The notes under the pieces were generated by a model. It did no database searches. It was not told the DNA's origin and saw only the letters and a list, made by a program, of their open reading frames with translations. Below, in pieces: positions 50,995 to 58,915 of a stretch of 64,000 bases of DNA. Source of the stretch: Candidatus Poribacteria bacterium (GTDB lineage: Bacteria; Poribacteria; WGA-4E; WGA-3G). The stretch lies in the NCBI GenBank assembly GCA_022824265.1, contig JAJEAG010000055.1, positions 1-64,000 on the forward strand. Reading direction: 5' to 3'. Positions within the stretch are counted from its first letter, which is position 1. Each line of letters starts with the position of its first letter. The position numbers were made by a program, and so were the translations under genes.

Positions 50995-51915
50995 TTACTT
51001 TCTGAAGAAGGCATCTACGACTTCTTCCTGTTGTGCAAGTTTATTGAGTCGCATTCGTCTACGATTCCAACTGATAAAATAGAAAAACAAAAATAACACT
51101 GCCAAACCACCCCAAAAAATGTATGAACTGGATAGCAGAGATGCCCAATGATAACGTTTTGGTAGTGATTCTCGCCATTGCATATCAAAGGTTGTAAGAT
51201 CATAGCCGAGAACTGATTTAAATGCAGTGTTGAGATTCGATCCTGTATGTAGTAGGTCAATAACTGCCCATAATGGTTCTGTACCATTAATTTCAACGAA
51301 CCAACGGAGGGCATCTTGACTTTGTGCATAAGCCAAATCCGCACCATGCTGTGAAACTGGAAATTTACTTGTTAACTCGTTAAGCGGTAAAATAGATTTT
51401 GTGAAGACATTTTTCAGTAAGGTTTCGTGCCGACCTGGCACCCATTCCTTTGAGAAGTGAATTGCAATACCTTCCACAAACCATAAAGGCATTCCTTTAA
51501 CCGCTTTTTTTGTATATTGTCCAAAAAGAACATGCGCAATTTCGTGTCGAAGAACTTGTGCTAACTGGAGTTTCGCCACTGTTATCTGTTTCGGATTTTG
51601 GATGACAATACGCCGACTCAACGGAAACGCACATCCAACCGCCCAATCCTGTATTGGGGCATGAACAAACGCTTGAAACGCTTTTTGGGTATCACAAACA
51701 TATATCTTAATTGTTTCATCTGGAATGTGACGTGTAATCCGAGGCATCTCAGCATAGAAATCTTCCGCTATTTTGAGTATAGACGCGGGATCTACTGTGT
51801 TTTCTCTGTAGTATAAGCGGAAGTGTGTGCTTTCTGATGTTTCCCATGAAGCAGCTGCGGAGAATGTGGGAAGTAATAATAAAACAAAAACAACGTTTTT
51901 CATTTGAAATATCAT
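50995..51915 (-). CDS. secreted zinc peptidase (peptidase MA-like) with C-terminal anchor
   Basis: 306 residues. Signal peptide (about 1-22), then a gluzincin core with HEIAH (H124, E125, H128) and the third ligand E148 in PLWFVEGIAIHFS. A transmembrane segment at about 262-282 (YIFWGGLAVLFLFFYFISWN) is followed by a basic tail, so the enzyme is anchored with its catalytic part in the periplasm. It is 12 bases downstream of serpin 1 and 6 bases upstream of the phosphoesterase. A protease in an operon with two inhibitors is unusual; serpins inhibit serine or cysteine proteases rather than metallopeptidases, so a direct inhibitor role is unlikely. Confidence 0.88.
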   Translation of the reverse strand: MIFQMKNVVFVLLLLPTFSAAASWETSESTHFRLYYRENTVDPASILKIAEDFYAEMPRITRHIPDETIKIYVCDTQKAFQAFVHAPIQDWAVGCAFPLSRRIVIQNPKQITVAKLQLAQVLRHEIAHVLFGQYTKKAVKGMPLWFVEGIAIHFSKEWVPGRHETLLKNVFTKSILPLNELTSKFPVSQHGADLAYAQSQDALRWFVEINGTEPLWAVIDLLHTGSNLNTAFKSVLGYDLTTFDMQWRESLPKRYHWASLLSSSYIFWGGLAVLFLFFYFISWNRRRMRLNKLAQQEEVVDAFFRK

Positions 51916-51927
51916 ACATACTTACGC

Positions 51928-53208
51928 CTACGGATCTACCACAGTACCCATAAATAGCACCGTCTTAGTTTTGTTATCGCGAATTGCAAAGAAAAACGGT
52001 CTATCTGCAATAAACTGAGGTGGAAGTGATGTGACAGCAATACCGATCCCAGTTACTGCAGCAGCTTCCGAACCCTCTTCGTTGACATCAATAAAAGTTT
52101 TATGTTTCACCTTTGCAATATACAAATTTCTATCCAAGTTCTCAAATGATGCCATACGGCTAAAATCTGCCTTTCCTTCATCAAATGCTACCGACATACC
52201 AAGTGATGTTAACGTATCAATAAGACTTGTTTCATATTCTAATGAAAATTTCGGAATTTGCACCCAGATTTTTCGTTCTTGGAACTGTGAAAGCCAATTT
52301 TCCCAATTTTCTGCGTTCAAACTATCCAAAAATGTATTAAGATCGGATTCACGCGAGGGTAGGAAGATATACATACTCATCTGTCCATCACCATAGGGAA
52401 GACTAATTGCCTGAAAATTATCCTCAAGGTTTACGTAATGCATATATTCATCTGTCCTATTCATCATCGGCACTTGCTTGGTGCTCCCTGATTCGAGATG
52501 GAACGTCGCATCACGCGTGTTTTCGGAATCAAATTTCGTTTGCCAAGAACCCTTGAAATAGATTGCATTGATTAGGAACAGTACCATTTGAGGGTCAATG
52601 TTATCATCTACGATTTTCTGTATTTTGCCATTGGTACTGTTATTAACCCACATATTAATCGTTTGTGATGCACCCGGATCGCTAAAATCCAGTGTTGTAA
52701 TCTCTGCGTTGAAATATTGTGAGTTTCTATCCAAGAAATCCTGATTAAATGGTATCCCTTGTTTTCCCCAGAGTGAGTTTGCTATTGTGAGTGTCACCTT
52801 AGAATCTGCTGTCTGAAGTGTCTGATTCAAGTATGAATAACCGGAATTGATTAACTCATTGCCTAACCCTTGTAGCTGCAATGTATTGACCATCGCTTGC
52901 TCCGTATCACCTGCTGCACCGTTTAACGTCATTGCCAACGCGACAGAAACACTGAATGGAGATATGAAGATATTCTTATCTTGGTCAATTTTTCGGATTT
53001 CATTGAATAGATTAAAGCCGAATTTGGTATTAGCAGAGACGACATTTGGGTCAAAAGTTCCAGGTTCACTTTTGATGATTTCTGGATCTAATTCACGTTC
53101 ACAACCTATGAAAATAAGTAGTGTCAGTCCACACATTATGAGGATAAGATTTATTTCACATATTTTTCTATATTTTGTTTTTATCAAAGCATTTCTCCTT
53201 TTTAACAT
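51928..53208 (-). CDS. lipoprotein serpin 1 (P1 Thr)
   Basis: 426 residues of the serpin fold with a lipoprotein signal (lipobox FIGC, C35). Serpin marks are clear: NIFISPFSVSVALAMTLNGA, NSLWGKQG, NAIYFKGSWQTKFD and DRPFFFAIRDNKTKTVLFMG. The hinge NEEGSEAAA of an inhibitory serpin is intact (small residues at P14-P9). By counting 17 residues from the hinge Glu as in alpha-1-antitrypsin, P1-P1' is T393-S394, which would suit an elastase-like protease. Lipid anchoring puts it at the cell surface or in the periplasm. Tandem with serpin 2 (20-base gap). Confidence 0.93.
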   Translation of the reverse strand: MLKRRNALIKTKYRKICEINLILIMCGLTLLIFIGCERELDPEIIKSEPGTFDPNVVSANTKFGFNLFNEIRKIDQDKNIFISPFSVSVALAMTLNGAAGDTEQAMVNTLQLQGLGNELINSGYSYLNQTLQTADSKVTLTIANSLWGKQGIPFNQDFLDRNSQYFNAEITTLDFSDPGASQTINMWVNNSTNGKIQKIVDDNIDPQMVLFLINAIYFKGSWQTKFDSENTRDATFHLESGSTKQVPMMNRTDEYMHYVNLEDNFQAISLPYGDGQMSMYIFLPSRESDLNTFLDSLNAENWENWLSQFQERKIWVQIPKFSLEYETSLIDTLTSLGMSVAFDEGKADFSRMASFENLDRNLYIAKVKHKTFIDVNEEGSEAAAVTGIGIAVTSLPPQFIADRPFFFAIRDNKTKTVLFMGTVVDP

Positions 53209-53228
53209 ATTCCTCTGATTTGTATGTC

Positions 53229-54491
53229 CTACGGGTCCACAACAGTTCCCATAAACAGAATCGTTTTTGTTTCGTTATCGCGGATAGCAAAGAAAAATGG
53301 TCGATCCGCATTAAATACTGTACGTAGGATTGATCTAATACCTATTCCTACACTGGTTGCAGCAGCAGCCTCAGACCCTTCCTCATTGACTTCAATAAAG
53401 GTTTTATGCGCTACTTTTTCTATATATAAATTGCCACCGATATCGTCTAAAGATGCCATACGGCTGAAATCAGCGTTATCATCATCAAAAGCGATACCCA
53501 TACCGAGACTTGTCAACGCGTCGTTGAGTTCCTTTGTTCCGTATTCCATTTTGAACTTTGGAATATAGACCATCACTTCCTGTTCCCGCAGCTGTGAAAT
53601 CCAATTTTCCCAATTTTCTGTGTTCAATGAATCTAAAAAGGTATTTAAGTTGGATTTGTTGGACGGGAGGAAGATGGACATACTCATCTGTCCTTCTCCA
53701 TAAGGAAGGCTAATCGCTTGGAAATTCTCTTGGTGATTTTCGTAGTATGCGTAATTACCTTTCCTCGCCATCATTGGCACTTGCTTTGTGCTACCAGTTA
53801 CAAGATGGAAATCTCTATCACTCGTTGCTGACGGGTCAAATTGTGTTTTCCATTCTCCTTTGAAATAGATTGCATTTATCAGAAATAAAACGGCATTCGA
53901 CTCAATCTCATCCAGTATTTTTTTGATCTTGCCATTTGTGTTTGTATTCACCCACTGATTTATTGTATTGAGGGAATCTGGATCTGCAAAATCCAAGCTT
54001 GTGATTTCCGCATTGAAATATTGACTATTTCGCTGTTGGAAATCCTGCTTGAACGGCACCCCTTCACGCGCCCAAAGCGAGTTTGCTATTGTGAGTGTAA
54101 CTTTCGGGTCTGATGTCTGAAGCGTCTGGAGCAATTGATAGTAACTGGTATTGATTGAATCGGTGGTAATACCTTGTAGTTGTAACGTATCAATCATTGC
54201 TTCTTCTGTTTCACCAGCTGCACCGTTTAAGGTCATTGCAAGGGCTGTGGAAACACTGAATGGGGATATAAAGATATTCTGGTTCTGTTCAGATTCCCAC
54301 ATTGTCCTGAATAGGTTAAAACCGAATTCAGTGTTTCCTAAAGGGACGTTGGAATTTATGGAGGCAATTTCAGCATCCTCCTTCGCTTGGTTTAGTGTAT
54401 CCACAACAGAATCAAAACATCCGGCAAATAACAGAAATACGAGAATCATCAAACTTGGCACGGATTTTCCGACTATGTGTTTGTTATTCAC
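53229..54491 (-). CDS. lipoprotein serpin 2 (P1 Arg)
   Basis: 420 residues, paralogue of serpin 1. Lipobox FAGC (C25). The block NIFISPFSVSTALAMTLNGA and the inhibitory hinge NEEGSEAAAA are conserved. The reactive-centre loop continues TSVGIGIR-SILR, so P1-P1' is R386-S387, a trypsin/thrombin-like target specificity. Most of the sequence is close to serpin 1, while the loop differs, as expected for duplicated inhibitors that diversified in target. It is the first gene of the five-gene operon; a hairpin repeat (54529-54587) lies upstream. Confidence 0.93.
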   Translation of the reverse strand: MNNKHIVGKSVPSLMILVFLLFAGCFDSVVDTLNQAKEDAEIASINSNVPLGNTEFGFNLFRTMWESEQNQNIFISPFSVSTALAMTLNGAAGETEEAMIDTLQLQGITTDSINTSYYQLLQTLQTSDPKVTLTIANSLWAREGVPFKQDFQQRNSQYFNAEITSLDFADPDSLNTINQWVNTNTNGKIKKILDEIESNAVLFLINAIYFKGEWKTQFDPSATSDRDFHLVTGSTKQVPMMARKGNYAYYENHQENFQAISLPYGEGQMSMSIFLPSNKSNLNTFLDSLNTENWENWISQLREQEVMVYIPKFKMEYGTKELNDALTSLGMGIAFDDDNADFSRMASLDDIGGNLYIEKVAHKTFIEVNEEGSEAAAATSVGIGIRSILRTVFNADRPFFFAIRDNETKTILFMGTVVDP

Positions 54492-54528
54492 CTGCTTCCT
54501 CCATCTTTGTTTGTAATTTGCTATTTCT

Positions 54529-54587
54529 GTAGGAGCGATCTCCGAATCGCGACCTGTTTGTAGTCGGGAATCGGAGTTCTCTCCTAC
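54529..54587. repeat. long imperfect hairpin repeat (GTAGGAG...CTCCTAC)
   Basis: GTAGGAGCGATCTCCGAATC at the left and GGAATCGGAGTT-CTCTCCTAC at the right form a ~25-bp imperfect stem around CTGTTTGTA. It lies between msrP and serpin 2 on the minus strand. A related GGAACTCCGATCCCCGATCC piece occurs near 455-475. REP-like; a terminator or RNA-stability role is possible. Confidence 0.55.
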
Positions 54588-54624
54588 CTTTGAGAATGTC
54601 AGAATTCGTAAATTAGCGTTGTCC

Positions 54625-55584
54625 TTAGTAAAGGTGCGCTACATATTCACCGTAACCGTTGTATATCTTTGTCGGATATCGTTCCATTGAGCCAATCATC
54701 CATTCAGAAGCTTGTGACCAACGGGGATGTGGAACTTTTGGATTCACGTTTGCTTCAAAACCGTATTCCCTCGGAAGAATAACATTCCAAAAGTTACGTG
54801 GTTTTTTATCGGTGAGTTCTATACTGGTAATTGATTTGATACTTTTAAACCCATATTTCCAAGGCGCAATCAATCGTAAAGGTGCACCGTGTTGTGGTGG
54901 TAGAATATGTCCGTAGATACCAACAACCATAAGCGTAAGTTCGTTCATAGCTTCCGCGAGCGTTAAGCCTTCAACATAAGGCCACGGTAGACGCGCATCG
55001 TTTTGATGCGATGCCACATCAGGGTCAAAAAACGTCTCCATCCGAACGTACTTTGCAGAAGATTTCGGTTGAACCTTTTCAAGAAGTGCTTTCATAGGAA
55101 ATCCGACCCACGGTACTACCATTGCCCAAGTTTCCACACAGCGAAAACGATAGATACGTTCTTCAAGTGGCATCTGTTTAATTAAGTCATCCACATCTAC
55201 GGTCATTGGTTTCTCAACATGTCCGGTTATTTCAATCTCCCACGGACGCGTTTTAAACCTTTCAACCCGTTTCCAGACGGTACTTTTTGATGATGTGAAC
55301 TCATAGAAGTTGTTGTAGGTTGCAGCGACGATTTCCTTAGTTTCTGGTCTTGTGACAGTGAAATTTTCATTTTTTACCGCTGAGAGTTTTTCTTTTTGAT
55401 AAGCTTCAAGTTGTTTCGCAACGCCTTTATTCTCTGCACAAGCACTCGAACCGAACAGTGATAACGCCCCCGCTCCTACTATGCCGAGGTCTTTGATGAA
55501 CTTTCTGCGATTAATATAAACTGATTCAGGAGTAATACGGTTTTCTGGGATTTCCCATCCTTTTGGAATCTTTATGTTTGCCAT
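54625..55584 (-). CDS. msrP: protein-methionine-sulfoxide reductase catalytic subunit MsrP (YedY)
   Basis: 319 residues. A twin-arginine signal (R26-R27 in INRRKFIKDLGIVGAGALSL) directs export of the folded molybdoenzyme. The molybdopterin-ligating cysteine is C149 in YRFRCVETWAMVVPWVGFPM, and the downstream blocks MVGIYGHILPPQHGAPLRLI and KYGFKSIKSI complete the sulfite-oxidase-like fold. It repairs oxidised methionines in periplasmic proteins. The heme subunit MsrQ is not adjacent. The ATG at 55584 follows GGAGAATCCG on the minus strand. Confidence 0.96.
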   Translation of the reverse strand: MANIKIPKGWEIPENRITPESVYINRRKFIKDLGIVGAGALSLFGSSACAENKGVAKQLEAYQKEKLSAVKNENFTVTRPETKEIVAATYNNFYEFTSSKSTVWKRVERFKTRPWEIEITGHVEKPMTVDVDDLIKQMPLEERIYRFRCVETWAMVVPWVGFPMKALLEKVQPKSSAKYVRMETFFDPDVASHQNDARLPWPYVEGLTLAEAMNELTLMVVGIYGHILPPQHGAPLRLIAPWKYGFKSIKSITSIELTDKKPRNFWNVILPREYGFEANVNPKVPHPRWSQASEWMIGSMERYPTKIYNGYGEYVAHLY

Positions 55585-55813
55585 CGGATTCTCCTATAAC
55601 TTTAATTCTCTTATTTGTTCACACTGTGAAACTATATTATATTGGGGTTAATTGTATGATACACATTATACAGGTTACCTGTTTCATGTGCAATCCTTAT
55701 TTAGGACTGTGTTTTGATGTTACTTATTTTTCTTGCAACTATTTCAGATTGTGGTGTATAATACCCTAAAAGAGTAAATTTGTTCCCATTAATAAACAGT
55801 GGAGTTTTGAGCA

Positions 55814-56257
55814 ATGACACGTAAATATTGGCAATATCAGATATTACTTGTTGCACTGGTATGTGTTAATTTCGTATGTCCGCTTTTCTGTGCGGCTTAT
55901 GAACAAAAGATGTGCAATAGGAGTATGTCCGCAGAAATTCAGGTAGAGTATACTGAATCTGGTTCGTCTTGTTGCCAAAAAGCGAAGACTGATGCTACAA
56001 ATGAGTCTGAAACGCCATCAGAGACAGACACATCGTGCTGTGTATTAGGTTTAGAAATTGTTCTTCCTAATGATACATACAATGCCGACTCTGTTCGTGA
56101 ATCTGTGGAACATCACCTTGTCCCTAACGTTCCATTATCTTTAACTCAGCCAGTTGCTCAGGAACAATTACTTCATTTCACTCTTCCACCCAAATTAGTT
56201 ATCTCATCACTCAACCGCAACCTTTCCCGCCGCGGTCCTCCTAATACCCGTTCTTAA
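55814..56257 (+). CDS. secreted cysteine-rich protein
   Basis: 147 residues with a signal-type N-terminus (about 1-28, YQILLVALVCVNFVCPLFCA). The mature part has cysteine pairs (SSCCQK, TSCCVL) and ends in SRRGPPNTRS. Short secreted Cys-rich proteins with a terminal RGPP motif often accompany metal-related genes in other bacteria (recollection, not a search). It is 118 bases upstream of the His/Met-rich protein at 56376, so metal handling is a plausible guess. The ATG follows GGAGTTTTGAGCA. Confidence 0.6.
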   Translation: MTRKYWQYQILLVALVCVNFVCPLFCAAYEQKMCNRSMSAEIQVEYTESGSSCCQKAKTDATNESETPSETDTSCCVLGLEIVLPNDTYNADSVRESVEHHLVPNVPLSLTQPVAQEQLLHFTLPPKLVISSLNRNLSRRGPPNTRS

Positions 56258-56375
56258 AGAGCACATTCAATCAGAAGATTTAACGAATATTCTTTCCATG
56301 TGCTTACAATTGCATGGAAATTGACTGTCATTAATTATACCAATTTTACTAAGGATTATATTTGGAGGAATCATA

Positions 56376-57386
56376 ATGCAATCCCGGAATTTCACGTTTT
56401 ACATTTTTCGTAATGCCATAGCAATCGTCTTGACCATGTTGTTATTTGTAAACTTGAGTAATGCTGAACAACATGCAAAGCATGACACACATAAGAAACA
56501 AGAAACCAGCACCTTAAATGTTGCACTTCACACTGAACCGCAGAAAATTGAGGTTGGGAAACTTGCGACTCTCATGTTCAAACTCACCGATGCAATGGGA
56601 GAACCATTTACCGATTTGATGATACATCATGATCGGATTCTCCACGTGCTAATCGTCAGCGAGAATTTACAGACTGTTGGGCATGTCCACCCAGAAGATT
56701 TTGAGTCGCGTGATATGATGGCGGAACTTGAAGGAACTTATACAGTGCACTTCACATTTCCCTTTGCCGGCAGATACATATTAGCACTTGATGTGATGAC
56801 CGCAGATAACGAATTCGCAAAATACTTGTATGTAGATGTCGCGGGTGAGAAGAAGATGGCGGATATATCTGAAGACCTTCGTACGGAAAAAACAGTTTTC
56901 GGTTATAAGGAAGAAGGTGGAGATCGGTTCACAAAAGCGATTTCCGTTACCGATGAAAATGGCACTTCCGAATATCAGGTGAAAATAGAAGTGCCTGAAC
57001 AGATTAAGGTGGGTGAGATGGTTCATATTACCTATCATTTTTCACGTGATGGAAAACCGATCACCGATCTTGTTCCATTTTTAGATGCACCGATGCATTT
57101 TGCTATCGTAAGTACCCGTTTAGATGGTATACTGCATACACATGGTACAGTTCCTATGAGTGGGAAAATGGAAAAAATGGCAGAGAAAGATCCGCATGCT
57201 GAACATAAAATGAAAAAGAAAGAATCAACAGGGCATCAACATCAAGGTATTACTCCAGAGAAATTTGGACCCGAGGTGATGCTCATGACCACTTTTTCAA
57301 AGGCAGGAAAATATCAGATTTTCGGACAACTCAAGCATGCTGATCAAATTCTGTTTCCTACTTTCATGGTCGAAGTTGTAGACTAA
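56376..57386 (+). CDS. secreted His/Met-rich protein with two YtkA-like domains
   Basis: 336 residues. Signal peptide (about 1-30, IVLTMLLFVNLSNAEQ). Two similar beta-sandwich domains follow, at about 45-155 (KLTDAMGEPFTDLMIHHDRI, LHVLIVSENLQTVGHVHPED) and 190-335 (YHFSRDGKPITDLVPFLDAP, MHFAIVSTRLDGILHTHGTV). Many His and Met residues (HAKHDTHKK, HAEHKMKK, HQHQG) suggest copper or zinc binding. It resembles YtkA-like domains associated with metal trafficking; that is a family-level guess. The ATG follows TTGGAGGAATCATA. A repeat stack separates it from the next gene. Confidence 0.75.
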   Translation: MQSRNFTFYIFRNAIAIVLTMLLFVNLSNAEQHAKHDTHKKQETSTLNVALHTEPQKIEVGKLATLMFKLTDAMGEPFTDLMIHHDRILHVLIVSENLQTVGHVHPEDFESRDMMAELEGTYTVHFTFPFAGRYILALDVMTADNEFAKYLYVDVAGEKKMADISEDLRTEKTVFGYKEEGGDRFTKAISVTDENGTSEYQVKIEVPEQIKVGEMVHITYHFSRDGKPITDLVPFLDAPMHFAIVSTRLDGILHTHGTVPMSGKMEKMAEKDPHAEHKMKKKESTGHQHQGITPEKFGPEVMLMTTFSKAGKYQIFGQLKHADQILFPTFMVEVVD

Positions 57387-57412
57387 AATACTGTTCTGCT
57401 GTTGCTGGATCG

Positions 57413-57825
57413 TATCTCATAAATCACTTGTAGGGACGGGTTTCCCCGTATAAGCGTCAATTTAAGGAGAAGATGCGTTTGTAGTCGCGCAATTCATTGC
57501 GCCTCTTACATTCTCTGTAGGGACGGGTTTCCCCGTATAAGCGTCAATTTAAGGAGGAGATGCGTTTGTAGTCGCGCAATTCATTGCGCCTCTTACATTA
57601 TCGTAGGTCGGTGCATAGCGACCTACGACATGCACACTAAAGCCTCGGAGAGGCGAAAGGTGTATAGAACACGTGATACATTATAACCTTAGCCCCAGAG
57701 GGGCGAAAGGTGTATTAGATGCACTAACGTTCCTCGCAAAATTCACGCTTATGGAGTGAGGCAACTTCACCCTACGATGAAAATGTGATTTTCTGCAAGA
57801 GATCAGTTTAACGATTTATGAGATA
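57413..57825. repeat. 413-bp stack of intergenic repeats bounded by TATCTCATAAAT inverted ends
   Basis: The left end TATCTCATAAAT at 57413-57424 and its complement at 57814-57825 are the ends seen at 223-355. Inside are two near-identical units with GTAGGGACGGGTTTCCCCGT followed by GCGTCAATTTAAGGAG and the MITE-1 core GCGCAATTCATTGCGC, then a full copy of the CCTCGGAGAGG/CCCCAGAGGGG repeat found at 3622. No ORF in the whole 489-base gap. Confidence 0.65.
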
Positions 57826-57875
57826 GACTATAATAAAAAACAGCGGCAGCAGACAACTACATTAGAAGGAGATTA

Positions 57876-58853
57876 ATGATGTTATTCCAACACTACCGTT
57901 CCAAAAGTTCAAGCATTATGTTTGCGTTAGTTTTCTTTATGGTAATTTCACCCATCTTTAGTGATGCTCACGAAACAGAGTGGCCCGGTGAGAAACTTGC
58001 GGCTATATTCCCAAAAGCAAAGAAATTTGTTCAACGAAATGTTGTGCTTACAAAAGAGAAAATCGCATCAATTGAGAAAGAACTTGGTTCAAAACTACGA
58101 CAAGAAGACCATAAACCGATCTTCTATATCGCAATTAGTGAACTAAAGAAACCTATGGGTTTAGTGTTATTTGTTGATGTGAAGGGACCGCGCGGTACTA
58201 TTGATGGTGCTGTTGGTCTCAACATGAAGGGAAAAGTGGTAAAAGTTGCTGTCTATGAACACAAGGAATCGGAAGCGATTGCATCAGAGAAGTTTCTCAA
58301 ACAATTCACAGATAAAGGCATAGACGACGAATTTAAAGTTGGTGGTGATATTGAGGCTGTTAAGGGACAGGAAGAAGCCTCAAAAGCAGTCGCGCTGCTT
58401 CCCAAAAAAACATTAGTCATGAGTTATGCACTTTTCCTTAAACGCAAACCAAAAACAGATGTGGAAAAGAAACCACAACCTGAAGAACCAGAAGAGTTAC
58501 CTGAAGTTGAAGACCTTAAGGAACTCATGATCTTAATGGTGGATGAATATTTTGTCATCTATGACTATTTTGACACAGAGGAAGGCAAAGCAGAGGCAGT
58601 TGAAGCTGCCAAAAAACTCGCGATCTATACTAAAGCAATCTCTCAATTTGAGCCACCGAAGAATGCTGATCAGAAAGAAGAATATGTTGAGATGCAGGAT
58701 AAGTTTAGCAAAATGCTCAAAGAATTTGCTGAAGCAATTGATAAAAACGGTATTTCTGACGACACGCGTAAGCAGTGGGAGGAAATTGATGCCTTAATAA
58801 AACAGGCACACATCCGTTTTAGCGAAGAAGAAATTGACCTTGAATCGTATTAA
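57876..58853 (+). CDS. secreted FMN-binding-domain-like protein with C-terminal helical bundle
   Basis: 325 residues. Signal peptide (about 8-31, IMFALVFFMVISPIFSDAHE). Residues 45-170 resemble an FMN-binding (NqrC/RnfG-like) domain: MGLVLFVDVKGPRGTIDGAV, KVVKVAVYEHKESEAIASEK. The S/T-G-A-T site for covalent flavin is replaced by VKGQEEAS, so covalent FMN is not expected. Residues 210-325 are charged helices (LKELMILMVDEYFVIYDYFD, EMQDKFSKMLKEFAEAIDKN) like a four-helix bundle. Its neighbour downstream is a heme-c barrel protein, suggesting a periplasmic electron-transfer role (inference). The ATG is preceded by AGAAGGAGATTA. Confidence 0.65.
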   Translation: MMLFQHYRSKSSSIMFALVFFMVISPIFSDAHETEWPGEKLAAIFPKAKKFVQRNVVLTKEKIASIEKELGSKLRQEDHKPIFYIAISELKKPMGLVLFVDVKGPRGTIDGAVGLNMKGKVVKVAVYEHKESEAIASEKFLKQFTDKGIDDEFKVGGDIEAVKGQEEASKAVALLPKKTLVMSYALFLKRKPKTDVEKKPQPEEPEELPEVEDLKELMILMVDEYFVIYDYFDTEEGKAEAVEAAKKLAIYTKAISQFEPPKNADQKEEYVEMQDKFSKMLKEFAEAIDKNGISDDTRKQWEEIDALIKQAHIRFSEEEIDLESY

Positions 58854-58915
58854 ATGCTTGAACAGTTAGTGTTGATAGTAACATCCCCAAAGTATTTTAT
58901 AATAAGGAATTTACC

